Part shown: positions 37,453 through 46,759 of the stretch, one piece after another
Numbering within the stretch: position 1 is the first letter of the stretch
Layout: every line of letters starts with the position of its first letter
DNA from: Desulfomonilaceae bacterium
Lineage (GTDB): Bacteria; Desulfobacterota; Desulfomonilia; Desulfomonilales; Desulfomonilaceae
NCBI GenBank assembly: GCA_041662605.1
Contig: JBAZSD010000009.1
Span: forward strand, 62,001 to 126,000
Direction of reading: 5' to 3'
Length of the DNA stretch: 64,000 nt
Position numbers and translations under genes: made by a program
Notes under the pieces: generated by a model
Told to the model about the DNA's origin: nothing
The model's input: the letters and a program-made list of their open reading frames with translations, nothing else
The model's database searches: none

Positions 37453-37680
37453 TTAACTGACTTTTTGCTCCTTGGCGACTAGGGAAGTCTCAAGCCTTTT
37501 TCCTTTTTTGGGTCCCTCAATAAATTCCACGCTGGCTACACATGAACCGTTGTTCGCTCCAAGACATGACAAGATCTTGCACCTGGTCGGAGTACCCTCG
37601 TCCATCAATGTTATGATGTCACCACGACATAGGAGCTGATCTCCTCTCAGGACAACATCTTTTTCTTTAGGTCTTCGCAT
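37453..37680 (-). CDS. Small hypothetical protein
   Basis: 75 residues, basic, with two Cys pairs at about 18, 34, 39 and 47. The pattern GDQLLCRGDIITLMDEGTPT and later ASVEFIEGPKKGKRL suggests a small beta-barrel, perhaps SH3-like. I do not recognise a family. It is on the minus strand just downstream of ybeY with an 80-base gap, so it may be the last gene of the phoH-pgpH-ybeY transcript. Coding is likely but not certain. Confidence 0.5.
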   Translation of the reverse strand: MRRPKEKDVVLRGDQLLCRGDIITLMDEGTPTRCKILSCLGANNGSCVASVEFIEGPKKGKRLETSLVAKEQKVS

Positions 37681-37762
37681 TTACTATCCTCGTCTAGCGT
37701 ATAATTCTTGAACTGCCCACAATGTACATTACCAGGCCGCTTCCCGTTTTCTTCTGAAAACA

Positions 37763-38224
37763 CTATCTGACTATTTCGGAGTTGTCGGGGAAAAACCCCT
37801 GAAAAATATTAGAAACCATCGCTTCCATGGCTTGGGCATCGAGTTCGGAGTCATGATCAAATCCAACTATATGCAGGATACCGTGAATTAACAAATAGGT
37901 CAGCATCTCATCCTCTGAATACCCCAAGCTTCCGGCGTCTGAAACCACCCTGTCCCAACAAATGACGACGTCGCCAAGAAGATTGGGATCACACGAGGCA
38001 ATTCCGGATTCCTTTTGAATGAAAGAAAGTACGTTGGTTGGGCCTTCTTTGCCTCTATATTTATAGTTGATTTCCGACATTATCGACGAATCAACTATTG
38101 TGATTGATAGTATCGAATCCTCAGCGCAACCCAAGCCGCGTAATATTTGTTCCACCCTCTGCTGGTACTGGGTCAAGTCCGTTTGAGGTTCTATCTGACG
38201 CCAATCTAAGATGATCTCCATCAT
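37763..38224 (-). CDS. ybeY: Endoribonuclease YbeY
   Basis: 153 residues. The zinc-binding signature is HGILHIVGFDHDSELDAQAM, with the three His typical of YbeY, and the earlier conserved segment is NYKYRGKEGPTNVLSF. YbeY acts in 16S rRNA 3' maturation and ribosome quality control. Its N-terminus (LDWRQIEPQTDLTQYQQRVE) looks genuine for the family, and so it overlaps the end of the upstream HD-hydrolase frame by 104 bases in another frame, which is unusual. Standard position downstream of pgpH and phoH. Confidence 0.93.
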   Translation of the reverse strand: MMEIILDWRQIEPQTDLTQYQQRVEQILRGLGCAEDSILSITIVDSSIMSEINYKYRGKEGPTNVLSFIQKESGIASCDPNLLGDVVICWDRVVSDAGSLGYSEDEMLTYLLIHGILHIVGFDHDSELDAQAMEAMVSNIFQGFFPDNSEIVR

Positions 38225-40616
38225 TCATGTCCTGGGAATTTGATTCTTCCGGATAATCAATCCGAGAATGAAGCACTCCTTGCAAAGCCCTTACATAAGA
38301 TTTCGTTATGGATTGTATATCCTTCAAGGTGAGATTGGATTGATCGAGTTGGCCCTCTCCAAAAAGGTTCATGATTAACCCGTGAACTTTTTTCTGGATA
38401 CGGGCTGGAGTCGGATCAGGTAAGGTTCTGCAGGCAGCTTCGGCTACATCCGCCAGCATAACCAAAGCAGCTTCCTTACTGTTCGGCAATGGGCCAGGAT
38501 AACGATATTTTTCTTCCGCCACAGGAAGCCTCGACTTGTCAGTCTTTTCTACTGCCTTATAGTAAAAAAACTTAATCAGGCCGGTCCCATGATGCTGTTG
38601 AATTATATCTATAATAGTAGCGCCCAATCCGTATTCCTTCGCTTTCTCAACACCATTCTTCACATGCGACACCAATATCAGCGCGCTCATGCTTGGTTCC
38701 AGCCGATCATGCGGATTGATACCACGCATCTGATTTTCTACGAAATATGTAGGTTTGGACGTCTTGGCGATCTTTCCGATATCATGGTAAAGAGCCCCCA
38801 CCCTAGCTAATAGAGGATTTGCTCCGATAGCTTCAGCCGCTGCTTCCGCCAGATTACCGACCAGCATGGAATGATGATAGGTTCCAGGCGCTTCTATAGC
38901 CATTTGTTTCAGCAAAGGGTGATTGAGGTTGGCAATTTCTAGGAGCTTGATGTTCGTCGTGTATCCCAATCTTTCGAGAAGAGGCGCCAGACCGAGAGTT
39001 ATAGGACCACAAATGACTCCCCCGAGAAAACCCAAACCGATCTCATATACGTCCTGACTTCTCTGCAACTGCCCCAGAGCCAACTTGACTCCGAGAACGG
39101 CAATCATGTTCACCAGCCCTACCACCAGACCGGCTCGGAGGATAGCTGTTCGATCAGAAACCTTGCTGACTCCATGCAGGCCCACTACGCACGCTAGAAA
39201 GAAAAAAACAAACAGGTAAACGTCACCTTCCACGGCCAATGAAGCCACCAGGGAAGTTAGGACCGCAAAGAGGAAGGCTAGCCGAGGATCAATCATGAGC
39301 GACGCTAGCATGGCTGAAGTCGCTACGGGAGCAGCGAAAAAAGAAGATTGAGGATTCACATTGTTGAAAGAGGCTGATACTGACGTAGAAATGTGAACGA
39401 AAATCTTCATAATGATGATGGTTCCAACAAGAAGCACCGATAGCAATACCAAATCTTCAGAGGCCCTTTTGGTTCTATCCAGATAGCTTTCTGAAAAGTA
39501 TAGACTGAGACGAATCAATAATATCAAGAGTAGTCCGAGGCCGGCTACGATTCCATATCGGCTGTACGCCGGGTTGGCCTTGTTCAGGCCGTCAAGCTTC
39601 CTTATATGGGCTTCATTTACCGGTTCTCCCTCACGTATTATGGGTTCTCCTTTTACCACCTGAAAATACACTGGCTTTACTGAAGCAAGAGCTTCCTGTC
39701 TCAGAGCTGCAGTTTTCTCCCGATTGAAAGTAAGATTTACGTTTATCAGGTCCGTGGCGATCTTATTTATCGCTTCGGTCAATGACGTGTCATCAGATGT
39801 GTCTCGTTCCTCTTCATTGATCTTTTCCATTGCTTCTTTGAGATCGTAGAGGGAGGATACATCTTTCAGCGGTTCAAGTTTCTCCTTTGACTTGGATCGA
39901 ATCAAAATGCCCTGTTTTCCGTCTCGCAAGAGCAGCTCTCTGCTCAATACAACACCCTTGAGAAGCAGTGGAATTACCAATGATTGCAAGTCTCTTTGCA
40001 CTCTAGCGTTAAAACCCGCCGCTTTGAGCGCTGCGAAACTAGCCGGAGAAACATCGGCGCCAAGTAAGGTTTCAAATCTGGAACGAAGGGCATTGTCATC
40101 CATTGGCTGAAACACCTTCGCCGGAGAACTCTTGTTTTCCTGGCTCGGTTTATTTTCCTTGGCCTTATCTTCTTCTCTAGCCTTGTTTTCCGCCTCGGCG
40201 GCCAGATAGTTCTTCATGAAATTGAAGGCGTTAGCTATCCTAGCCTGAACATCATCTACCATTTCTTCATCAAGGTCATAAACAGGTAAGACCGACCTTA
40301 GAACTTCTTCCTGGTTCTTGTTCGTGGCCGCTTCGTCAATAACTTGGAATGTGATTGGGGAAAGAATAGTTTCAGGAGAGGGCTCACCAATTGTCAGGGA
40401 ATAGACCTGGAAAGATCTTGGGGCAAGCAGGAATGCGCAAAACAAGGACACCCCTATCAACAGAGCCCACAATTTTGCTTTGGGATCAAGCAACCTCTGC
40501 GCCCATTCCGGAAGAATACGGCTTAATAAGCTTTTCCTCTTGATCAGCGAATCCTTGGTCTTCTCCTTGGAGGAATGCTTCGAGGAATTTTTATTTTTTG
40601 ACGATGGCTCATGCAT
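38121..40616 (-). CDS. pgpH: 7TM-HD family membrane hydrolase (PgpH-like cyclic-di-AMP phosphodiesterase)
   Basis: 831 residues. It has a short basic N-terminus, one membrane segment near 50, a long extracytoplasmic 7TMR-HDED domain (about 75-350), a bundle of seven membrane segments (about 355-560), and a cytoplasmic HD domain with YHHSMLVGNLAEAAAEAIGA, LYHDIGKIAKTSKP and QQHHGTGL. In Firmicutes PgpH hydrolyses cyclic di-AMP; in this lineage the substrate is inferred. The conserved part ends at about LHSRIDYPEE; the last 40 or so residues are unconserved and lie over the ybeY start. phoH-pgpH-ybeY is a common cluster. Confidence 0.9.
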   Translation of the reverse strand: MHEPSSKNKNSSKHSSKEKTKDSLIKRKSLLSRILPEWAQRLLDPKAKLWALLIGVSLFCAFLLAPRSFQVYSLTIGEPSPETILSPITFQVIDEAATNKNQEEVLRSVLPVYDLDEEMVDDVQARIANAFNFMKNYLAAEAENKAREEDKAKENKPSQENKSSPAKVFQPMDDNALRSRFETLLGADVSPASFAALKAAGFNARVQRDLQSLVIPLLLKGVVLSRELLLRDGKQGILIRSKSKEKLEPLKDVSSLYDLKEAMEKINEEERDTSDDTSLTEAINKIATDLINVNLTFNREKTAALRQEALASVKPVYFQVVKGEPIIREGEPVNEAHIRKLDGLNKANPAYSRYGIVAGLGLLLILLIRLSLYFSESYLDRTKRASEDLVLLSVLLVGTIIIMKIFVHISTSVSASFNNVNPQSSFFAAPVATSAMLASLMIDPRLAFLFAVLTSLVASLAVEGDVYLFVFFFLACVVGLHGVSKVSDRTAILRAGLVVGLVNMIAVLGVKLALGQLQRSQDVYEIGLGFLGGVICGPITLGLAPLLERLGYTTNIKLLEIANLNHPLLKQMAIEAPGTYHHSMLVGNLAEAAAEAIGANPLLARVGALYHDIGKIAKTSKPTYFVENQMRGINPHDRLEPSMSALILVSHVKNGVEKAKEYGLGATIIDIIQQHHGTGLIKFFYYKAVEKTDKSRLPVAEEKYRYPGPLPNSKEAALVMLADVAEAACRTLPDPTPARIQKKVHGLIMNLFGEGQLDQSNLTLKDIQSITKSYVRALQGVLHSRIDYPEESNSQDMNDGDHLRLASDRTSNGLDPVPAEGGTNITRLGLR

Positions 40617-40622
40617 CGCAGA

Positions 40623-41657
40623 TTATCTCCGATTCCTTATGTCAGTCACACGGTTTTCATACGCCTTTATTATCTCTTGAACAAGAGGGTGCCTTACAAC
40701 ATCCTGTTCCGAGAATGTCACAAATGATATTCCTTCAATATTCTGGAGTATCGCTCTAGCCTCTACCAACCCTGATCTAATCCCTGCGGGAAGATCGATC
40801 TGGGTCACATCTCCCGTAATAACAGCCTTCGATGAATATCCAAGTCTTGTCAAAAACATCTTCATTTGTTCTGAGGTCGTGTTCTGGGCCTCATCCAAAA
40901 TAACGAAAGAATCATTCAAGGTTCGGCCCCTCATAAAAGCTAGAGGGGCTATCTCAATATCTTCGCGCTCCACCATACGAGTTACTTTCTCTGGGTCGAT
41001 CATGTCATGGAGAGCATCATAAAGTGGCCTGAGATAAGGGTTAACTTTCTCGTGCATGTCTCCAGGCAAAAATCCCAGCTTTTCTCCTGCCTCAACAGCA
41101 GGGCGAGCTAAAATAATTCTCCTGAGCTGTTTTTTCGAAAACGAAGCCATCGCCATCGCCATCGCCAGAAAGGTTTTTCCGGTGCCGGCCGGACCTATCC
41201 CAAATACAATGTCGAAAGTCCTAATGGCCTGAATGTATTGTTTCTGGTTCCATGTCTTGGGCGTAATCGGTCTCTTGTTATGCGATGTGAAAATGACTTC
41301 CTTGAGGACATCCCTGATCTTAGCGGCCGGATCGTCCGTGAGCATCTTCACACCCTGATCAATATCTGCAGGATGGATAGGATAAGACTCTCGGGAAAGT
41401 GAATAAAGCTGCTTTATCAAACGTTCGGCAATTTCAACAGGGGATTGATCGCCGTCAATACTTAGACTGTTCCCCTTGACGGAAATTTTTACACTAAGAA
41501 GCTTCTCTATACGTTTTAAGTTATTATTGAATTCCCCAACTAATGCTTGAAAGGCCCCAATATTATCAAAGCTTATTCGGCGCAACGAGCCGGGATTTTC
41601 GACGGTCGAGTAGGGATTCAAATCTCCTCCGTCAGTAGAAAGTGTTCCAAGATCCAA
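40623..41657 (-). CDS. phoH: PhoH-like ATPase
   Basis: 344 residues. The N-terminal KH-like part is followed by the PhoH domain with Walker A FGIGPAGTGKTFLAMAMAMA, then RRIILARPAVEAGEKLGFLP, FVILDEAQNTTSEQMKMFLT (Walker B) and GDVTQIDLP. It is an RNA-associated cytoplasmic ATPase whose cellular role remains vague. It is separated from pgpH by only six bases, and diverges from mazG. Family size and motifs are normal. Confidence 0.93.
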   Translation of the reverse strand: MDLGTLSTDGGDLNPYSTVENPGSLRRISFDNIGAFQALVGEFNNNLKRIEKLLSVKISVKGNSLSIDGDQSPVEIAERLIKQLYSLSRESYPIHPADIDQGVKMLTDDPAAKIRDVLKEVIFTSHNKRPITPKTWNQKQYIQAIRTFDIVFGIGPAGTGKTFLAMAMAMASFSKKQLRRIILARPAVEAGEKLGFLPGDMHEKVNPYLRPLYDALHDMIDPEKVTRMVEREDIEIAPLAFMRGRTLNDSFVILDEAQNTTSEQMKMFLTRLGYSSKAVITGDVTQIDLPAGIRSGLVEARAILQNIEGISFVTFSEQDVVRHPLVQEIIKAYENRVTDIRNRR

Positions 41658-41736
41658 ACTTTGTTGGAAATACGTCTCATAAAGGTATTATATAAAATTA
41701 GTAAATTTATGGATAGATCGAAAAGGATAAGAATTA

Positions 41737-42555
41737 ATGAATTTATTGAAAACAGGTGATGACGTTGATGGAATATTTACACAGTTGACACAACTCATAA
41801 AAACTCTTCGATCCGAAAGCGGTTGCCCGTGGGATCGAAAACAAACCTTGCGAAGTTTTCATCCCTATGTCCTTGAAGAATACCATGAACTCGTTCAAGC
41901 CATTGATGGCGTAGACCCCGATGAAATGGTTGAAGAAGCCGGTGATTTGATTTTTCTCGTGATTTTTCTGGGCCTCATGATTGAAGAATGCGGCTATGGG
42001 ACCCTTCCGGACATGTTATCTGGGGTGATAGAAAAGATGACACGGCGACACCCCCATGTTTTCGGAAATGTGTCTGTGGCAAATGACAAAGAGGTTGTTG
42101 AAAATTGGTCCAAAATCAAGGCCTCAGAAGAAAAGATCAAATCAAGAAAATCTATCTTAGACGGTATTCCGAGGTCCTTGCCCGCTCTGAGCAGGGCATA
42201 CCAACTTTCTTCTAGGGCAGCGAAAGTCGGTTTCGATTGGTCTGGCATGAAAGAATTATTGCCCAAAATTGACGAAGAAATCGGCGAATTCAAAAAGGCG
42301 CTCGAATATAATAATCCTGACACAGTACGTCAGGAATTCGGTGACCTGCTTTTCACCCTTGTAAATGTCGCCAGACGGCTGGGCATTGATCCCGAAGCTG
42401 GCCTAAATGAGACTTCTGACAAGTTTGAAAAACGGTTCAAATTTATAGAGACTCGCCTGGAATCCCAGGGAAAGACCTGGCCACAAACCAGCATGACTGA
42501 ATTGGACGGATACTGGGATGAAGCCAAGGCCATAGAAGAAAAAGATCCGGATTAG
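41737..42555 (+). CDS. mazG: Nucleoside triphosphate pyrophosphohydrolase MazG
   Basis: 272 residues, two tandem MazG domains. The first shows SGCPWDRKQTLRSFHPYVLE followed by EEYHELVQAIDG and EEAGDLIFLVIF; the second shows VGFDWSGMKELLPKIDEEIG and RQEFGDLLFTLVNVARRLG. EExxE and ExxD metal-binding motifs are present. It hydrolyses nucleoside triphosphates to monophosphates, cleaning aberrant nucleotides and in some bacteria lowering (p)ppGpp. It diverges from phoH and converges with the next gene. Confidence 0.95.
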   Translation: MNLLKTGDDVDGIFTQLTQLIKTLRSESGCPWDRKQTLRSFHPYVLEEYHELVQAIDGVDPDEMVEEAGDLIFLVIFLGLMIEECGYGTLPDMLSGVIEKMTRRHPHVFGNVSVANDKEVVENWSKIKASEEKIKSRKSILDGIPRSLPALSRAYQLSSRAAKVGFDWSGMKELLPKIDEEIGEFKKALEYNNPDTVRQEFGDLLFTLVNVARRLGIDPEAGLNETSDKFEKRFKFIETRLESQGKTWPQTSMTELDGYWDEAKAIEEKDPD

Positions 42556-42594
42556 TCGAGATTTACTTACTAATGCCTACAGGGGCGAGTCAGC

Positions 42595-43029
42595 TTAGAC
42601 AGGGCTCACTCCTGGTATGTTTATAATGTGAAGACCGGCCTCTTTTTGAATAATCAGATCCAGGCTGTCATTCCTAATGCCTAGAGCTATTCTCCCCTGG
42701 GCGTTTCCACCTTCCATACCCGCAATGTCCCTGAGAATCTCCAAGCCTCTTGCGATGTATGCAGCAGGAGCCTTGGGCAAAACATACGTGGAATCACCAA
42801 GAATTGTTACGCCTTTGTCTTTGTCTATAGAAAGTCTCACAGACCTGCTCTCTATAGCTTCCAGCAGCACAAGGGCAAGATATTTTAGTGGGGCTTCATC
42901 CGCATCGGTTCCGGGATCTTCGGCCCAATCCGCTTTTTCCCATTCGATCAGGGGATCCTTAGTTTTCGCTTCAATTTGACAATCGATTTGTCTTTGAAGT
43001 CTCAACTGTGGGCTTTCGACATTACTCAT
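42595..43029 (-). CDS. Conserved-looking hypothetical protein
   Basis: 144 residues, acidic, without membrane segments. Notable segments are EWEKADWAEDPGTDADEAPL, then LALVLLEAIESRSVRLSIDK and ARGLEILRDIAGMEGGNAQG. The central part resembles a small alpha/beta domain; I do not recognise it. GGGAGG lies about eight bases before the ATG at 43029, and codon use matches its neighbours, so coding is credible. It lies just upstream of the FmdB gene's stop on the same strand; relation unknown. Confidence 0.6.
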   Translation of the reverse strand: MSNVESPQLRLQRQIDCQIEAKTKDPLIEWEKADWAEDPGTDADEAPLKYLALVLLEAIESRSVRLSIDKDKGVTILGDSTYVLPKAPAAYIARGLEILRDIAGMEGGNAQGRIALGIRNDSLDLIIQKEAGLHIINIPGVSPV

Positions 43030-43065
43030 GGCTAATACCTCCCTTTTCGCGTCATTTACTCCGGG

Positions 43066-43284
43066 CTAGTGACAGGAAGCGCAAGATGTGGACGTGCAGG
43101 ACCCGCAACTTGATTTTCCTCCTCCAGAGGTCTTGAAGTCTCCGCCAGCGCTCTTAAAGCTACAACAGGACATGATTCTCTGCACAGGACCACCGCACTT
43201 TGGACAGCAAACTTCCTGAGATCCATATACCAGAGTTTCGAAATCATTATCACAAGGTTCACATCTGTATTCGTAAATTGGCAT
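43066..43284 (-). CDS. FmdB family zinc-ribbon protein
   Basis: 72 residues from the ATG at 43284, which has GGAGG nine bases upstream; an upstream in-frame ATG is not supported. It begins MPIYEYRCEPCDNDFETLV and continues with CCPKCGG, the two CxxC halves of the FmdB/CxxC zinc ribbon. The tail is rich in Gly, Ser and Cys (CGSCTSTSCASC), as often seen in this family. A regulatory role was proposed for FmdB in methylotrophs, but the general function is unknown. Confidence 0.85.
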   Translation of the reverse strand: MPIYEYRCEPCDNDFETLVYGSQEVCCPKCGGPVQRIMSCCSFKSAGGDFKTSGGGKSSCGSCTSTSCASCH

Positions 43285-43403
43285 TATTTTTGTCCTCCGA
43301 AACACCTTCTGGTTAATTAAGATGCTCTCCGATCTTCCGAGATGCAAGCCACCTCGTCAAAAAAGAAAATTTTTGTCTGACTGGAATGGTTTAGAAAACA
43401 AGA

Positions 43404-43721
43404 CTATTCGATTGCTTTGTTGTCGTAGTACAAAATGGTTTTGCCATCAGGAAAGGTGAGTGTTCCACCTTTAGGTGTCTCAACGAAACGGGTCGGTTTT
43501 AAGCGATTCTGTTGGGCGACTTTGATGTCCTTATTCACGCTGTCCTGATTGAATCTTTTCCACGACTGGGAGCCGTCTGGGTAGGCAAATCTAAATGTTC
43601 CGTAATCATTAACATCCATAATTGAACCCACGCCGGTGTTCACCATCTTACCTCCACAGGAGCTTAGCAAACTCATCAACACTAACATGTAAAAGAGATA
43701 AGATAGATAACGCGTATCCAA
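43404..43721 (-). CDS. Small lipoprotein of unknown function
   Basis: 105 residues from the TTG at 43721, chosen because AGGAGG lies just upstream and the resulting N-terminus is a lipoprotein signal (LSYLFYMLVLMSLLSSC with lipobox LSSC). A longer frame from an ATG at 43787 would put this signal internally. The mature part contains two similar short units, FAYPDGSQSWKRF and LTFPDGKTILYYDN, suggesting a small beta domain repeated twice. Probably anchored in the envelope. I do not recognise the family. Confidence 0.65.
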   Translation of the reverse strand: MDTRYLSYLFYMLVLMSLLSSCGGKMVNTGVGSIMDVNDYGTFRFAYPDGSQSWKRFNQDSVNKDIKVAQQNRLKPTRFVETPKGGTLTFPDGKTILYYDNKAIE

Positions 43722-43939
43722 GGAGCCTCCTGATTCAATTAAGCATCCGTGACAAGAATAGCACATTAGAACTAAAATTAACATCATTTTAACATATTGA
43801 TTAATTTACTTAAACCATTTAGCAAAAATAAAATTGTCAACAATTGCCCTGGGATTTCCAAACCAGAGGTCAAGGAGACGAAACATTGTATTTTAACTGA
43901 AAAAACTGTGACCCGTTTCGAGCGATTATGAAGTCTTGA

Positions 43940-44353
43940 CTACCACTTGTCCGAAACCAACTTCAGCCATAACTCTGCGAACAATGCCCATATAAGGTTG
44001 GAAAAAATTACAAACACAGGGGTAAACAGACCAAGATCCAATCCTAGCCATCCTTTCGCCAACTTGTAAGGAAACACCACAAATAATTGGCCAATCGTTG
44101 GGCCGAGGCTAAAGATCAGAATCCTTATCCACGGCTTGTTTCGCCAGGCCGGGATTAGAAATGTAAACCCCCAGACGCCTCCCCACACTATCCTTGGATA
44201 GAGCCACATCGGCATGAATTCCGGGGCCATCTTGACACCCATGGCCTCTGTAACGCCAAAATGGCCAACGAGGAAAACCTCAAGGCTGTTTACAAGCCCC
44301 CCAAAACAGCCCGCTGAAAAAACAAAAGATAGAGATCTAAGTACGTTTTTCAT
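43940..44353 (-). CDS. Small inner-membrane protein of unknown function
   Basis: 137 residues with four hydrophobic segments, including SLSFVFSAGCFGGLVNSLEV, WGGVWGFTFLIPAW and FTPVFVIFSNLIWALFAELW. Two ATGs two codons apart follow GGAGG; the second (44353) has the better spacing. No known transport motif is visible. It stands alone between the lipoprotein and the CoA-transferase genes. Confidence 0.65.
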   Translation of the reverse strand: MKNVLRSLSFVFSAGCFGGLVNSLEVFLVGHFGVTEAMGVKMAPEFMPMWLYPRIVWGGVWGFTFLIPAWRNKPWIRILIFSLGPTIGQLFVVFPYKLAKGWLGLDLGLFTPVFVIFSNLIWALFAELWLKLVSDKW

Positions 44354-44602
44354 AGTCATCTACCTCCAAAAAAACCGAAAAGGTCATGCCTGAGTATTCA
44401 ATTTGGGAATTCCAAATTCCGTTCATAACCCCCATGTTTTTGGTGGTCAAGACTACTGAATTTGGGCCAACAGTCACATGAGCCGCATCCTCTCAGGATT
44501 TATTATTCATTCCGATCATTCCACCCAATTATCTCCTGGATTACAAGTTCACGGAGTTCACACTGTTAACGGTCATATGAACAAGCTCGTTTCAATTTCG
44601 AA

Positions 44603-45364
44603 TCAGCTCAGGATTAGTCTTTGTGGGTCCACCTGCTCCCTGAGTGTTTTTAGTTCCAGGTCGGTTGGCGGCATAGCCTGCGTCGCCTTGGACAAATCAA
44701 CTCCGAATCCCGTGTTCGCAGCTACGTCCTTGGGAGAAACGCCCGGGTAATGTGCAGACAACATCATTTCTCTTGTTGACGGATGAAACGCCATGACCGC
44801 CAGATTGGTTACCACAGCCATAGGCCCTCCCCTAAGGAACCCGGCTTTCTCCCTAGAGTCATCACCGTAAAGCCACCCAGGGCTGGTAAAGTAATCCAAC
44901 TTTTCAACAAACCTTCTCTTTTGGTGTTCCATAAAAACGATAAAACCGGAGGCCAGAGAGGCGGCGTCACAGGCCCCACCACTGCCCGGAAATCTGGTCT
45001 TCGGGTGATGATAGTCGCCCAGGCAGGTTGAATTCAGGTTGCCGAAGCGATCAATCTGAGCGGCTCCGAGGAAAGCTATGGTTCTTAGTCTCCTGCTGGA
45101 AAGAAAGGAAAATGATTCAATCAGCCCCGAGTTCATTGACGCTCCGGCCATGACTCTCGGATCCGCCACCGCCAATGGTAATTCGTCCAAAGAAGGATCT
45201 ATGCCTCCAGTCTCGAAAAAAACTACAGAGTTTGGAGCATGTATGCGCTTGGCCACGGTGACTGCCAACATGGAAATTCCTGTTCCAGCGAAAACCACGT
45301 CACCGTCATTTATAAGCCTTCCCGCTGTAATAGCCATCATCTCGAGTTCGGAATATCCGCCCAT
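44603..45364 (-). CDS. CoA-transferase family subunit B (GctB/IpdB-like)
   Basis: 253 residues, one CoA-transferase family I fold. Visible are GDVVFAGTGISMLAVTVAKR, VVFFETGGIDPSLDELPLAV with a Glu at about residue 51 where glutaconate CoA-transferase carries its catalytic Glu, and GGACDAASLASGFIVFMEHQ. It would form a complex with the subunit A gene 12 bases upstream. The family includes glutaconate CoA-transferase and the IpdAB ring-cleaving hydrolases of steroid breakdown; the sequence pattern here looks nearer the second type to me, but the substrate is not decidable by eye. Confidence 0.8.
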   Translation of the reverse strand: MGGYSELEMMAITAGRLINDGDVVFAGTGISMLAVTVAKRIHAPNSVVFFETGGIDPSLDELPLAVADPRVMAGASMNSGLIESFSFLSSRRLRTIAFLGAAQIDRFGNLNSTCLGDYHHPKTRFPGSGGACDAASLASGFIVFMEHQKRRFVEKLDYFTSPGWLYGDDSREKAGFLRGGPMAVVTNLAVMAFHPSTREMMLSAHYPGVSPKDVAANTGFGVDLSKATQAMPPTDLELKTLREQVDPQRLILS

Positions 45365-45376
45365 AAAACTTGTCCT

Positions 45377-46351
45377 TTACCTTCGATCTAGTCCAGGAGC
45401 ATATCCCAAGGTAGGATCCGCCTTGATCTTTAGCAACTGCGATACCCCTATCTTTTCAAGGTAGGTCTCCTGATCCGGTATGTCATAAACCCACTCCTTG
45501 AGATAGCGCTTAAAGTCATTGTCATCATGGGCCATGTTACTGTACAGCCTCAGATGTGATGGGTCATAGTCATAGAAATAGTGGCAAGCGGTCGGATGGG
45601 CTGCCATCGGCGCCTTTACCACCGCATCTATCAAGAAAGGAGGAAGAGAGTTCTGGTCTGGGTCACGTCGAATCTCAGATCTGGAAAGAATTTTCTCGCA
45701 TGTGACTATCACCTTGGACGCGGACTTAGCCTGCTCCAGATCGGCAAAGGTCAATCCCTTTATTCGGACTGTTCCATCTTCGCCGACGTATTGGGCGTGA
45801 ATGATACATACATCTGGATTTAGGGCCGGCAAGAGGACAACTTTATCATTTTCTTTCCCGAAAGGATTTGGGACAATTTCAAGTTTCTTTGATGGTATTT
45901 TCCCCTTACCTCTGTCCTCTTCAGGAAAGCCATCGAGACGCACAATATCGGTTTCGAGACCAGATTTGGTAACCATGAACGGCAGCCCCATCGCGCCGCC
46001 CAGGAATCGTAAACTCATCTGATAGTTGGAATAATCTTCTATTTTTATGAGCCCGGAGGTCACGGCCTTTCTAAAACGAATACAGGTTGAAGCGAATCTG
46101 CCCAAGCCCCCATAGGCGATTTCCAGGTGGCTGACACATCCGGCGCCGATTAACAGATCAAGGGCCTGTCCATGTGAATGGCAAACAACGTGCAGACGCT
46201 GCATACGCTGTTTGATTATCTCTCTGGCGATGAACATTGGATTCCGGTTCACCGTGAAACCACCTAAAGCCAGTTGATCTCCATTTTTAACAAACTTCTC
46301 TACCGCTTCCTTGGCGGTCATCAGTTTGGATCCCAGGTTATCTTCAAGCAT
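45377..46351 (-). CDS. CoA-transferase family subunit A (GctA/IpdA-like)
   Basis: 324 residues. Family segments are LMTAKEAVEKFVKNGDQLAL, GGFTVNRNPMFIAREIIKQ, LHVVCHSHGQALDLLIGAGC, and VVLLPALNPDVCIIHAQYVG followed by DGTVRIKG. The C-terminal part has HPTACHYFYDYDPSHLRLY, typical of the IpdA-like branch. It precedes subunit B and together they make a two-gene operon. Acts on an acyl-CoA in the cytoplasm; whether it transfers CoA or hydrolyses a ring is open. Confidence 0.8.
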   Translation of the reverse strand: MLEDNLGSKLMTAKEAVEKFVKNGDQLALGGFTVNRNPMFIAREIIKQRMQRLHVVCHSHGQALDLLIGAGCVSHLEIAYGGLGRFASTCIRFRKAVTSGLIKIEDYSNYQMSLRFLGGAMGLPFMVTKSGLETDIVRLDGFPEEDRGKGKIPSKKLEIVPNPFGKENDKVVLLPALNPDVCIIHAQYVGEDGTVRIKGLTFADLEQAKSASKVIVTCEKILSRSEIRRDPDQNSLPPFLIDAVVKAPMAAHPTACHYFYDYDPSHLRLYSNMAHDDNDFKRYLKEWVYDIPDQETYLEKIGVSQLLKIKADPTLGYAPGLDRR

Positions 46352-46759
46352 CTTTGTTCAAACCCATCTTTGTTTTTCGGTTCTCTGCGGTTTCAGACAC
46401 TATAAAATAATTAACGGCTTTGAAAAAGGGACACGGGCATAAACCGCTCCACACCTATTGCATCAAAAGGACCGATGAAAATGACAATAAATCAAGAAAC
46501 TGTGTTTCAATATTTTGAATCATCGCTAACCTACACCCGGTTACATATATTGAATTTCGGCTAGCTTTCTATAATTAATTGAAATATAAATACATTTTGC
46601 GCCCGTTGTAAACGACAGAGGTTTCATTATAGATTGTCGAGGGCTCCTGCAAAACCCCTGCGCCGTAACGTTAACTTGAGCGCTTATTCCATGAAAAAAC
46701 TAATGCGTTCTTTCTCCGGAAATGTCTAAAACAGCGCATGATTGAGAGGTAACAAAACA
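46352..46759. other. Intergenic region between divergent genes, AT-rich
   Basis: About 400 bases between the CoA-transferase operon (minus) and the metallo-hydrolase gene (plus). It should hold promoters for both directions. I see AT-rich stretches (for example TATAAT in the 46,570 area) but no pair of boxes with proper spacing, no strong hairpin and no open frame worth naming. Confidence 0.5.
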
